DNA of 64,000 nt from Antedon mediterranea (lineage: Eukaryota > Echinodermata > Crinoidea > Comatulida > Antedonidae). The translations under genes were made by a program, and so were the position numbers. Positions 21,121 to 34,164 of this stretch are shown one piece after another; position 1 is the stretch's first letter, and the number at the start of each line of letters is the position of its first letter. The notes beneath the pieces were generated by a model. It worked only from the letters and a program-made list of their open reading frames with translations. It searched no databases and was not told where the DNA came from. The stretch lies in contig NC_092676.1 in NCBI RefSeq assembly GCF_964355755.1, positions 10,212,288-10,276,287 of the forward strand. The letters run 5' to 3'.

Positions 21121-23932
21121 TCATTGTTCGCTAAACCATGGAGGAAAAAATTTCCTCCATGGCTAAACATTTCCTGTAATTTCCAAAATATTGTTCGTTG
21201 CCATGCCTACGATTTTATGATATTAATATCTACGCGTCGATCGTACGGTGGTTCGTAGGGTTAGTAATTTGTAAACACCAATGTCATCGCCTTTAGTTAG
21301 GAGCATAAACAATGGAAACAAACATGTATTGTTGGCTAATTAAAATCCTAGACGTTAATTTTTGTAGCCGCCCTACACATCGGTTGTCCTAATTTGGCAG
21401 GACATCCGCCGACGAGACGAAATCGGGCCCGAGGCCCTCAGCTCACGCAGAGAGAGTTTCAGCGGCCTACATGATTCAATCCTACCTTGGTTTAGCGAAT
21501 TATAAAAACAACAACACCTTGGCTAGGACACCAACAAAATATATGCAAAATAAATATATATTCCATGTTAAGATTTAACATAGGCCTTTGTAAATTATTA
21601 TTATGACAAAAGACCCGACCAGAATTTGGAGGGGAAAAACGTGCGAACCGTGGGAACAGTTAGAGCTGTATTACGTTTCATGTGACGCAAAATTCAGGTA
21701 CACTGTTTTGTAGCCATCCCCCTCGTACCGAGAGTAAAAAAAACATGCGAGAGGTTTGCGGTGGTAAAACAGAGTATCGCGTTTCATGACATGTGACCAA
21801 AAAACTAGGTCTGTATTAATTACGGTCTTCTGTCGGCAGTCTTTTTGAGCGACCGATTGAACGTTCTGATACTATATTTAGAATGAATTGTTTACGATCT
21901 TTTTGTTTGCATGTTTCTGGATCGACTGGACGTTCGCTATATTATTTTTATTAGTTGGCATAGTTCATTGTGTTGGATCGTGTCTCTACGTTTACGTTGT
22001 GGGAAATTTATATTCGCCGTTGAGAGTAAAAAAACACACACGAATGAAATATTTACGAATAAAAACTATTATATTATATATTTCTTAGTAATGTACAAAT
22101 TGGTCCTCCTCCGCCAGTCAAAAATAACACATTAAATAATAATTTTCACACCTTGTTACTTACTAAGAACATCGTGAGGTTGTTTATTGAGGTTACTAAC
22201 GAAGCCAAACAATGTAACCTACAAAGCCAACAACGTAGCCTGTTTTATCTACGAAGCTACTTCGTAGGAAAAGTTGCGGTATTTTCTCTGATATATAATT
22301 TTCGATAATCAGAATCTGGAATAAAGTATTAAATCTACTGATAAACAATTACTGCTGCTGTTTAATCTATAATGAATAGATATTATTATATATATCATTA
22401 ATTACATTATTTATTAATCATGATATAACCATTATACTGCCCTTTACTCCATGTACTGCCTAAAAAATGCTGATGACTGCGCGGCGACAATCCTTTGTAT
22501 CTACCGCGCCCGCCCTGGCTAACTTCTGTGTACGGGGGTTCCTACGCTCGCGCTAAGGTCAAATTTTCGTTCGCCAAAATGGCGAAAGGTTTTGAAAAAC
22601 ATTAGCCATATTGAAAATCCTTTAGCCAAATTTAAAAAACCATAAAAATTCGCAAAAATGTTTATTAAATAAATAATGCATGTATTTGTTTGTTATTTTA
22701 CTTCTTTTACATTTATATTATTATTAGGTATCCCAATGAAGCTGATTTTCGTTACCGCGATTTTAACACGTTCGTGAAATTTCAAAAAGTGACGTGTCTT
22801 TGAAGTTAAAAATATACTATTTCTTATGTACCCATGAGAATAAAAATTATATGCCTGGAAAGATCTTGTTTAAGGGATTATTTTTATATATTTTTAATCT
22901 ATGTTTATTAAATATTTTAATAGAAAACGCGAGTTAAAAATGAGGTACAAAAGCCGGCGAGCCGAAATCTGCGCGCTAAAAATAACTTTGGAAAACACCT
23001 ACCCATTTTCGCACCCGATCGCACGAGGTCCATAATAGGTGGTGGAGTAATTTTTGTTGCATGTTATCAGGCTTTAAATACTCTTTATTTTGATATGTAA
23101 ATCGGTTATTATTATTATGTACATCCGCCTCATATGTCAATTTTAACGATAAAAATTCAATTTTTGAGTCTTTCTCATTATCAAAATCTGGCTAATTTAG
23201 TATTGAATTAAAGCTAATTTATATTTCTGTTTGATAAACCACATCGTTTTATTTGACTTTGCGTGGACCTGGTGCGAAGAAGCCAACAAGACCAACCACT
23301 GAAAAAAATAATCCCTACCATAAATATCAGTGTTTACCATTTTCCTTACGGGGGATTCAGTTCTCCGCTTCTTATTACTAAATTACCGTCGCCCAGGCAA
23401 TGTGCATGGTATGCATGTATTAGCGCGTTAATTAATGATTGGATAACCCCCGCAGTGGACTGTTCCATTTTCTGAACTAGTCTTCGCCGCACACGAGGCA
23501 TGTCGAAAAATGTCGCCTCTCATCATGGAATATTTGCTTCGAAACGTCAATTTTACCGATTTATTAAATTATTTAATAAGTGGAATATTTATCAATCTAT
23601 TATATAAAACAAGTACGTTAGGAAGAAATGTACCGCAGAAATTTAAGAAGCTTTGAATTTGCTATGCTATGCAGCGGCCGTAACCCATTCTATGTAGGCG
23701 GCCGAAACGCGCTTTGGCCAGGGTTGCCGTTGTAGTATACGTTGTTTCTTAGCTATTCAATTTAAAGCGCAACTTTCGGTTAGATAATCGGGAAATAAAA
23801 TTAAACATGTTAACATTATACTATTGAGGTAATTACTTTGTTAAATTTAAAATTCCCCTTTTTAAATAACAGAACAGAAAGTACTTTTCAGTTGTGACTT
23901 TTCCAAAAAGTAGCCTATTTAAAATTAAAACT
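21121..23932. other. Foldback interior, no gene recognised
   Basis: It contains the perfect-arm hairpin at 21136-21162. Two overlapping ORFs near 21888-22135 and one at 23263-23475 show no recognisable domain. The DNA is AT-rich with scattered GC-rich words (for example CGCGCCCGCCC near 22505). Confidence 0.4.
21136..21162. repeat. Short hairpin CCATGGAGGAAA / TTTCCTCCATGG
   Basis: Twelve-base perfect arms flank a 3-base loop. A related hairpin with the same CCATGGAGG core is at 62918-62946. Confidence 0.8.
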
Positions 23933-24371
23933 GCGCTCTTTTAAATGTAATGAAATATAATGCAAAAGATGAAAATACGACTTTTTTTATTTAACTGGCA
24001 ATATGATGACGTCACAACATTCGATTGGCACAATTTACACATGATTTTGTATCTACAATACAATAGCTTCCTGAAAACGTTTTAATCGTGATTATCACAT
24101 TTTATTCTTACGAGGTATAACAGATTAAAATTTACTGTAAAGATGAAATTAATGACCAACGTAATTAAAATTTTTAGGCATGATGACGTTAAAAAAATTA
24201 AAAAATTTTTAATTCATGCAAAAGATAGTTGATTGACCTAGAATATATTAAAATCGGGGTGAAAATGGACAACGAATAAGTGGAGAAGCGCTCTATTAAA
24301 TGTAATGAGCTATGACGAAAGAGACAAAAATCCTATATATATTCGCGTGGTCATACGATGACGTCACAATG
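23933..24371 (+). repeat. Partial copy (~440 bp) of the 1.5-kb repeat unit
   Basis: It starts GCGCTCTTTTAAATGTAATG and ends GATGACGTCACAATG. It is nearly identical to 25168-25607, with only isolated differences (for example TACGAC for TATGAC, CTTACGAGG for CTTATGAGG). At 24372 it is joined without spacer to a duplicated retroelement fragment. Confidence 0.9.
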
Positions 24372-24815
24372 TCTATACACTTTAAATATATCTTCAATAC
24401 TTAAAATATTTAGGGTCTTTAACCTATATAAATATGAAGTGTCCCAATTTCTTTCTTTTCTGTACATAATTATTCTAGTGGCCTTTCTCTGAACCCTTTC
24501 AAGTCTATACATATGAGATATTTCAGTAGGTGCCCACATACAACAACAGTAAGTCACAACAGGTAGTATTAGTGCTTTGTAAAGATTTAGCATTGCCATC
24601 CAAGACATTGCTTTACTACATCTTGAAACAAAACCAAGAAGTTTGCTTGCCTTACTACAAACATAATCATTGGCTTCCAGACAATTTGACCATTTTTTGC
24701 TTTTAATTACAGTTTTTTTCAGGTAAATAATTTTTGTTCAGACCCAATTTTTTGTGAAAGTGAATATCTATTATTTGACAAAACAACAAAAGATTAAAAA
24801 AAACATTTTTTTCAG
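24372..24815 (-). pseudogene. Duplicate of the reverse transcriptase fragment at 20209-20652
   Basis: About 440 bp appear identical to 20209-20652, including KASKLLGFVSRCSKAMSWMA and LNLYKALILPVVTYCCCMWA on the minus strand. The copy begins in mid-frame with a satellite junction and lacks the retroelement 3' tail, so it arose by DNA duplication, not by retrotransposition. Confidence 0.9.
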
Positions 24816-24833
24816 GGGACAATATATCTTTAA

Positions 24834-25167
24834 GATAATAATAATCATTGCAGAAATAATGATCCTGAAAGCTGTCCGTTATTTGAAACAAAAAAACATT
24901 TAAAGAACATCCACCCTGCGAAACCTAATAACCTCTAACCTACAGTAGTAAGTAGGCCAGGTAGCCTACGTTGGCTAGGTTCAGGATTGATTGCCCATAA
25001 AACATTCGATGTATAAATAATAATAAATAATAATATTTATTTGGAACAACACTTTTTTAACAGTGGCACACATGCGTACATGGTGCGTCCATACCAATTA
25101 CAAAAAAAAAAACAATAACAATGGAAAATAAAAACTGAAACTAAAACTAGAACTTAAACTCGTCACT
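24834..25167. other. Spacer with a possible non-LTR 3' tail
   Basis: AATAATAATAAATAATAATATTTATTTGG-like sequence near 25020-25050 (minus-strand ATT-repeat tail) suggests a further 3'-end stub of a non-LTR element. Nothing coding was recognised. Confidence 0.35.
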
Positions 25168-28100
25168 GCGCTCTTTTAAATGTAATGAAATATAATGCAA
25201 AAGATGAAAATATGACTTTTTTTATTTAACTGGCAATATGATGACGTCACAACATTCGATTGGCACAATTTACACATGATTTTGTATCTACAATACAATA
25301 GCTTCCTGAAAACGTTTTAATCGTGATTATCACATTTTATTCTTATGAGGTATAACAGATTAAAATTTACTGTAAAGATGAAATTAATGACCAACGTAAT
25401 TAAAATTTTTAGGCATGATGACGTTAAAAAAATTAAAAAATTTTTAATTCATGCAAAAGATAGTTGATTGACCTAGAATATATTAAAATCGGGGTGAAAA
25501 TGGACAACGAATAAGTGGAGAAGCGCTCTATTAAATGTAATGAGCTATGACGAAAGAGACAAAAATCCTATATATATTCGCGTGGTCATACGATGACGTC
25601 ACAATGTCCGGTTAGCCATATTAATGTATGATCCGATATCTACAACTCATCAACTTCCAGAATATGTAATTAAAAAAAAGTTCTCCATGTAGTTTAGAAT
25701 CTATGAATGTTTAAAAATAGGCATAATTTTGACGAATTTTTGAACTTTTTCACCAAAAACGCGTGCAAATTATCTAATTCGACGTGCTCGTATGACGTAA
25801 TTTTAAGTCGAAATTGTTTAAAATTTGGTAACATTACTAGAAAAGGCTGAAAAAACATAAATCACGCGAAAAAAAATATGTTTTTAACGCTACGTGTGCA
25901 CCGCGTGCGTAAAAATTTTCGCGCGCGTGGGAATTTTTGACATGCTCAAAATGACATGAAACGCATAGAAAGTTGATTAGAAGTTGATTTTTCGCTTTCT
26001 AAAATTTTAAACGCGCGTGCGCGCGTAACTTTTTGTAAGACATGCTATTTTTAATCCATAGAAAGTTTGCGCTTGATATGACTTAAATTTTCACAAAGTG
26101 TCAAAACAAAATTATGTTTGGTTTTTAGTCTATGATCAATCATTGAAAATCATAAAATCGCGCGTAAGTCACGTTGCGCAACTCTGACGTCATTCAAAAA
26201 TAGGAGGTGCACAAGTTCACGTAAATGTCGATATGTTGACAAAGTTACGATATGTTCTGTTTACACGTTTTAGAGAAACGCGACGCACAAAAATGACAGA
26301 AGGAAAGAAGCATAATACAGACTAGATTTGAACGAGTTCGGGTTATCCGCGCAAACGCAACATGCACGTACTTTAAACTACATGAAATTCGACAATTGTT
26401 ATGCCGTCCTGTGACATAAATTAAGTATGTTTACAGTGTTGAATTGTACCTATTTTGTAGCATACAGCATATTATAGAATACACTGTTATATGTTATATA
26501 CAGTGTAGTATAGACGAAATTACGAGACCATCTTTTAAATCCAATTATTAACACGATGATGTCATCAAATTGACATATAAAGATAACAATTATTATTACA
26601 ATTATCTAAATAATTACATTATTACAAATTTGAAGAATTCTGGGCACGTAAAAGAGAGATGCGCTCTCGTTTAACGCAATGAACTTTTACGCAAAGGATG
26701 AAAATACGACTTTTTTTATTCAACTGGCCATATGATGACGTCACAACATCTGGTTGGCAAAATATTTACAGGAATTCGTATCTACAATCCAATAGCTTCC
26801 AGAAAACGTTTTAATCATGATTATCACTTTTTATTCTGACGAGCTATAACAGATTGAAACTTACTGTAAAGATGAAAATAGGTGAACCACGTTATTTACA
26901 TTTTTAGACATGATGACGTCATAAAAATTAAAATATTTTTAACTCATGCGAAAGATAGTTGATTGACCTAGACAGTATTAAAATATATGAGGAAATGGAA
27001 TACGTATAAGTGATATGCGCTCTATTTAATGTAATGAGCAATAGCGAAACAGTCAAAAATCCAATATTTTACATTCGTGTGGCCATACGATGACGTCATA
27101 ACATCCGAGGGGTAAATATTCTGCATGAATTCATATCTACAACATATCTGCTTACATATTAAATAAAAAAAATTGGGGGTAACGGTTGATCCTGAGGATC
27201 TATAATAGATTCAAAGTAGGCATAATTTTGACAATATTTTGTCACTTTTGCAACTAAAACGCACGCAAATTGTCTAAATCAACGTGTTCGTATGACGTCA
27301 TTTTAATTTGAAATGATGTCAATCTTTTTTAAAATGACTAGGAAAGGCTAGAAAATTACAATTCAAAAGAAAAAAACATGATTTTCGTACTCCGTGCGCA
27401 CCATACGCGTAAATTTTTTCGCACGCGCGGGAATTTTTGACATGCTTAAAATGTCATGATCAGCGTAGAAAGTTGATTAGAAATTAATTTTGCGCATTTT
27501 GAAACTTTAAATGCGCGTGCGCGCGTAACTTATTGTAAAACAGGCCATTTTTAATCCATAGAAAGTTCGCCCTTGATATGACTTAAATTTTCACCAAGTA
27601 TCAATAAAAAATGAATTTTGGTTTATAATCTATGATCAACCATTTAAATTCATAAAATCGCGCGTAACTCACGCTGCGCGACTCTGACGTAATATAACGA
27701 AGTTTCTTGCACATCTACAGCTACAGGTCAATCTTTTGACAAAGTTATACAAAGTTATGTTCACAAGCAATAGGGGATATGCGACGCACAAAAATCCGGG
27801 AAAGAAAGAAGAATAACTAGACATGAAACTCGTCACTTTGACGAGTTAGTTATCCGCACGACAAACGCCACGTGCACGCCATACGTTGGAATATTGCACA
27901 CGGAAAAAGATTATGGCATTATGACCTGAACTGAAGACTATGATATGTTGTTAGTGCTGAATTCTATTATTTTGATTCATATATAGTATACACAGTGTAA
28001 TCTGTATACATATCACATACAGTGTAGAATAGGGGAAATTACAGGACCCGCTATTTATTGCAATTTTTAACATGCTGATGGTTTTAAAATGAAACGCGAA

Positions 28101-31100
28101 GGTAGCAATTTTGGAAGGAAATTATCTCAGCAACAACATATTAACGTGTAGAAGGAATTTGAATACGTGAAATATTAATGCGCGCTCTTTTAAATGTAAT
28201 GAACTATAACGCAAAATATGAAAATACGACTTTTTTTATTTAACTGGCCATATGATGACGACACCACATCCGATTGGCAAAATTTTCACATGATTTTGTA
28301 TCTACAATCCAATAGCTTCAAGAAAACGTTTTAATTGTGATTATCACATTTTATTCTTACGAGCTATAACAGATTGAAATTTACTGTAAAGATGAAATTA
28401 ATGCCACATGTAATTTAAATTTTTAGGCATGATGACGTCATAATAATTAAAATATTTTTAACTCATGCGAAAGATAGTTGATTGACCTAGACAATATCAA
28501 AATCGGGGTGAAAATGGAAAATGGATAAGTGGAGATGCGCTCTATTAAATGTGATGAGCTATGACGAAAGATACAAAAATCCTCAATTTTATATTCGCGT
28601 GGCCATACGATGACGTTAAAATGTCCGGTTAGCCATATTAATACATGATTTGATATCTACAACTCATCAACTTCCGGAATATGTCATCCACAAAAAGTTG
28701 ACCGTGTAGTTTAGAAATTACGACTGTTTAAAAAAAGGCATAATTTTGACAAATTTTTGTACTTTTTCATCAAAAACGTGCGCAAATTGTCCAATTCGAC
28801 GTGCTCGTATGACGTAACTTTAAGTCGAAAGTGTTTAAAAGTTGGTAAAATTACTATAAAAGGCTGGAAAAACATAAATCACTCGAAAAAAATATGTTTT
28901 TAATGCTACGTGCGCACCGCACACGTAAAAATGTGCGCGCGCGTGGGAATTTTTTACATGCTTAAAATGACATGAAACGCGTAGAAAGTTGATTAGAAAT
29001 TAATTTTGCGCATTTTGAAATTTTAAATGCGCGTGCACGCGTAACTTTTTGTAAAACATGCCATTTTTATTGCACTAACAGTTTGCCCTTGATATGACTT
29101 AAATTTTCATAAAGGGTAAAAAAAAAATTACTCTTGGTTTTTAAGCTATGATCAATCATTAAAAATCATAAAATCGCGCGCAAGTCACGTTGCGCAACTC
29201 TGACGTCATTCAAAATAGGAGATGCACAACTTCACGTAAATGCCCACATGTTGTCAAAGTTATAAAATGTTATGTTTACACATTTTAGAGAAACGTGACT
29301 CACAAAAAAATGGGAAAGAAATAAGAATAATACAGAAAAAACTAGACATGAAACTCGTCACTTTGACGAGTTAGTTATCCGCACGACAAACGCCACGTGC
29401 ACGCCATACGTTGGAATATTGCACACGGAAAAAGATTATGGCATTATGACCTGAACTGAAGACTATGATATGTTGTTATTGCTGAATTCTATTATTTTGA
29501 TTCATATATAGTATACACAGTGTAATCTGTATACATATCACATACAGTGTAGAATAGGGGAAATTACGGGACCCGCTATTTATTGCAATTTTTAACATGT
29601 TGATGGTTTTAAAATGAAACGCGAAGGTAGCAATTTTGGAAGGAAATTATCTCAGCAACAACATATTAACGTGTAGAAGAAATTTGAATAGGTGAAATAT
29701 TAATGCGCGATCTTCTAAATGTAATGAACTATGACGCAAAATATGAAAATACGACTTTTTTTATTTAACTGGCCATATGATGACGTCACCACATCTGATT
29801 GGCAAAATTTTCACATGATTTTGTATCTACAATCCAATAGCTTCAAGAAAACGTTTTAATCGTGATTATCACATTTTATTCTTACGAGCTATAACAGATT
29901 GAAATTTACTGTAAAGATGAAATTAATGCCACACGTAATTTAAATTTTTAGGCATGATGACGTCATAAAAATTAAAATATTTTTAACTCATGCTAAAGAT
30001 AGTTGATTGACCTAGACAATATCAAAATCGGGGTGAAAATAGAAAACGGATAAGTGGAGATGCGCTCTATTAAATGTGAGGAGTTATGACGAAAGATACA
30101 AAAATCCTAAATTTCATATTCGCGTGGCCATACGATGACGTCACAATGTCCGGTTAGCCATAATAATGCATGATCCGATATCTACAACTCATCTACTTCT
30201 AGAATATGTCATCCACAAAAATTTGACCGTCTAGTTTAGAAATTACGACTGTTTAAAAAAAGGCATATTTTAAACAAATTTTTAACCTTTTCATAAAAAA
30301 CGCGCGCAAATTGTCCAATTCGATGTGCTCGTATGACGTATCTTTAAGTCGAAATTGTTTAAAATTTGGTAAAATTACTAGAAAAGGCTGGAAAAACATA
30401 AATCACGTGAAAAAAATACGTTTTCAATGCTACGTGCCAACCGCACACGTAAAAATGTGCGCACGCGTGGGAATTTTTGACATGCTTAAAACAACATGAA
30501 ACGCGTAGAAAGTTGATTATAAATTAATTTTGCGCATTTTGAAATTTTAAATGCGCGTGCGCGCGTAACTTCTTGTAAAACATGCCATTTTTAATCCACA
30601 AAAAGTTTGCGCTTGATATGACTTAAAATTTCACAAAGTGTCAAAACAAAATTATGCTTGGTTTTTAGTCTATGAGCAATCATAAAAAATCATAAAATCG
30701 CGCGTAAGTCACGTTGCGCAACTCTGACGTCATTAAAAAATAGGAGGTGCACAACTTCACGTAAATGCCCATATGCTGACAAATTTATGAAATGTTATGT
30801 TTACCCATTTTAGAGATACGCTCTGCACAAAAAGTGAGGGAGAAAGACAGAAGAATAATACTAGACATGAAACTCGTCACTTTGACGAGTTAGTTATCCG
30901 CACGACAGACGCCACGTGCACGTCATACGTTGGAATATTGCACACGCAAAAAGATTATGGCATTGTGACCTGAACTGATGAATATGATATGTTGTTATTG
31001 CTGAATTCTGTTATTTTGTGTCATATAGTATACACAGTATAATCTGTATACATATCACATACAGTGTAGAATAGGTGAAATTACGGGACCCGCTATTTAT

Positions 31101-32390
31101 TCAAATTTTTAACATATTGACGGTTTCAAAATGAAACGCGAATGTAGCAATTTCAGAAGGAAATTATCTCAGCAACAACATATTAACGTGTAGAAGAAAT
31201 TTGAACACGTGAAATATTGATGCGCGCTCTTTTAAATGTAATGAACTATGACGCAAAAGATGAAAATACGACTTTTTTTATTTAACTGGCCATATGATGA
31301 CGTCACAACATCCGATTGCCAAAATGTTTACATGATTTCGTATCTACAATCCAATAGCTTTCAGAAAACATTTTAATCGTGATTATCCGATTTTATTCTT
31401 ACGAGCGATAACAGATTAAAATTTCCTGGAAAGATGAAATTAATGACCCACGTAATTAAAATTTTTAGGCATGATAACGTTACAAAAATTAAAATATTTT
31501 TAACTCATGCGAAAGGTAGTTGATTGACCTAGACAATATTAAAATCTCGGAGAAAATGGAATACGGATAAGCGTGATGCGCTCCATTGAATGTGATGAGC
31601 AATAACGAAAGAGACAAAAATCCTATATTTTATATTCGCGTGGCCATACGATGACGTCACAATGTCCTGTTAGCCATATTAATGTATGATTTGATATCTA
31701 CAACTCATCAACTTCCAGAATATGTAATAAAAATACCTTTCACCGTTTAGTTTAGAAACTACGACTGTTTAAAAAAAGGCATAATTTTGATGATTTTTTT
31801 AGCTTTTTGATCAAATACGCGTGCAAATTATCCAATTCGACGTGCTCGTATGACGTCATTTTAAGTCGAAATTGTTTAAAAGTTGGTAAAATTACTAGAA
31901 AAGGCTGGGAAAACACAAATCACGCGAAAAAAGTATGTTTTAACGCTACTTGCGCCCCTCGCGCGTAAAAATTTGCGCACGTGTGGGAATTTTTGACACG
32001 CTCAAAATGACAAGAAACGCGTAGAAAGTTGAAATTGATTTTTCGCATTTTAAAATTTTAAATGCGCGTGCGCGCGTAACTTTGTGTGAAGCATGCCATT
32101 TTTAATCCACAGAAAGTTGACTCTTGATATGAATTAAATTTTCACCAAGTCTCAATACAAAATGACTTTCGGTTTTTAATCTATGATCAATCATTTAAAT
32201 TCATAAAATTGCGCGCAAGTCACGTTGCGCAACTCTGACGTTTTTCAAAAATAGGAGGTGCACAACTTCATGTAAATATCTATATGTTGACAAAGTTATG
32301 ATATGTTCTGTTTACACATTTTAGAGAAACAGGGCTCACAAAAAAAGGAAGAAAGACAGAAGAATAATACAGAAAAAGAAAAAAAAAAAG
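25168..32390 (+). repeat. Tandem array of ~1.52-kb units (about 4.8 copies)
   Basis: Equivalent landmarks (GCGCTCTTTTAAATGTAATG or close) fall at 25168, 26661, 28182, 29707 and 31224, giving periods of 1493-1525 bp. Each unit repeats the same ordered words: ATGATGACGTCAC, GATTATCACATTTTATTCTT, GATAGTTGATTGACCTAGA, CGTGGCCATACGATGACGTC, GACGTGCTCGTATGACGT, GCGCGTGCGCGCGTAACTT, CACGTTGCGCAACTCTGACG, then near the unit end CTCGTCACTTTGACGAG and GTTATCCGCAC. Units 3 and 4 are almost identical across about 27825-28180 and 29340-29700, which indicates recent homogenisation. No unit has an ORF of note. It could be a satellite or an array of a non-autonomous element. Confidence 0.92.
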
Positions 32391-32407
32391 ATCCCATACA
32401 ATAACAA

Positions 32408-32655
32408 GGAGTTATCCGCACACTGCCATGTGCGGATAACTAACAAAGAAGAAGATGATGAAAAAAAAGATATTTACAATCACAAGGGTTATCCGCAACT
32501 TAAAGTTGCGGATAACCAAAAAGAAAAAAAAAAATATGATGAAACAGGACGATTACAAGGAGTTATCCGCTACTAAGCGGATAACTAATAAAGGAAAAAA
32601 AAAAAAAAAAGATCCTTACAATAACAAGGGCTTATCCGCTTGAGGCGGATAACCA
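32408..32655. repeat. Four spaced GTTATCCGC / GCGGATAAC hairpins in A-rich DNA
   Basis: Inverted arms GTTATCCGC..GCGGATAAC are centred near 32426, 32502, 32574 and 32642 (about 75 bp apart). The loop-proximal bases differ but remain complementary in each (CACA/TGTG, AACT/AGTT, short loop, short loop). Each is preceded by a poly-A run and ACAATAACAAGG. The same GTTATCCGCAC word closes each 1.5-kb unit next door. Confidence 0.88.
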
Positions 32656-34084
32656 ATAAAACATATTTGAGATAATGACATAAAATTTGACTCGACGCTA
32701 TTACAAACTTATTTTCAAACTAAAACTACACTAATACAACTACTAATTTTAAATATCAACACCCCAGACAGTGTAATAATGACCTTTCCAGACCGAAAAC
32801 CATTCTGTTTTGACTGAGGGTCTGGGCTTCTCCAAGATTGCGCAAGTTGTCTAGGACCTCTTCAGGTAAAGCTTCAATAATGGGGCTATTCGATTCGATT
32901 CGAACATTCGATGTATAAATATCAACACCCCAGACAGTGTAATAATGACCTTTCCAGACCGAAAACTATTCTGCCCGAAATTACGGTACTCTCTCGATAC
33001 GACTCTATATTTTATTAGTGGAAAATGCATTTTTATTTAACATCAATCTTATCAAGCCAGCCAAAGACTGACGTACATTAAAAGTACAAAGAACAATGTA
33101 AATCTATAAACAATTATTTGCAATTAGCAATGTATAATAAATAAAATCAACCATGGAGAAGGTGGAAAGGTTATATACACTGCCATGGGAATGGATACTT
33201 GAGAGGCGCCTATGTCAGTTGTGTAAACACCCATATAACTATTTGGTCAAAGTTGAATTATATCTTTCGAGGGTGTAAATATATAATAATATGCAACCGA
33301 GAGTAAAATTAATAGTTAAACGTAAATTTGAAATTAAATTTAACTTTTAAACGACAATTTGCAATATCATAATCTATGGCGTACCAAACTGTCATTTATT
33401 TAGGCAACTAAAATATCTTAGTTTTTAATAGATGTAGTTAGTTTACAATATAGATCTTAGGTTCCAATAGAGATATATCCCTGTTTATAACCAAGATATC
33501 TCTATTATTCCAATTAGAGACAATTAATATATGTCTTAAGAGATATATCATAGTTTTGTTCCCTTGAGTTAGGCCTATTAGCAATTTAGTATTCCTATCA
33601 AATAAACTTGGTAGGCCTATATAGACGACGCATTCCCATAAGAATAAATAGGCCTATACTAACTATTATATTAAAATAAATGTATTAACTAAAATCATTT
33701 CATTACTACTCAACTTATCAGATGTTATCGTAAATAGTGTTGTCATTTTCTTAATCAATATTATCGGTATCGATATCCATCTTCAACCATCTTTAATATT
33801 TATTACCAATATTGGTAGGCATATATAGGGCTACGTGTTCCGTTTTGCTGAATCGGAATTAATTTTAAGTATACAACAATATTGTTATACGTCAGTATAA
33901 ACTGTACTTATACTCGACGCAAAGTATTCAAGTTCCATATTAGACTGTTGCTTAATTAGTTTGCTTTTACTAACGGTAGATAAATTAATTTAAATTCCTT
34001 TACCTATTAACAATTTGTTGGCACCGGTGTAGAGGAGGTTGTAAAATGATATTCGCGCGCTGTTTGATCGTAGGCCTATAACTG
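32656..34084. other. Foldback interior, right side; no gene
   Basis: A ~65-bp word beginning ATATCAACACCCCAGACAGT occurs at about 32752 and 32916, a short direct duplication. ACATTCGATGTATAAATA links to 25003-25020. The rest is AT-rich and unassigned. Confidence 0.45.
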
Positions 34085-34164
34085 TTAATCTTCGAGTTTC
34101 CAATAACAACCCCGCCTTCTAATTTAAATGTTAAAACGTTTTGTCCCACGCTTGAGTAGGCTCG

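Larger units (their letters stand above)
19541..24833. mobile_element. Remnant of a TTAAAGAT-terminus element, split
   Basis: The left terminus TTAAAGATGTATTGTCTCCC is at 19541. The inverted right terminus CAGGGGACAATATATCTTTAA is at 24813-24833. Internal homology to the element at 15283 (CACTTTCACAAAAAATTG, CTGTAATTAAAAGC, read inverted) brackets a non-LTR retrotransposon fragment. The right end survives only next to the duplicated copy, because the first copy is cut at 20652 by a CAGGGCTGCAAATTAAC end. Confidence 0.4.

Noticed and set aside
25168-32655. CRISPR-like array
   Set aside because: Units are 1.5 kb and the edge hairpins are not regularly spaced short repeats with unique spacers; the context is clearly eukaryotic.
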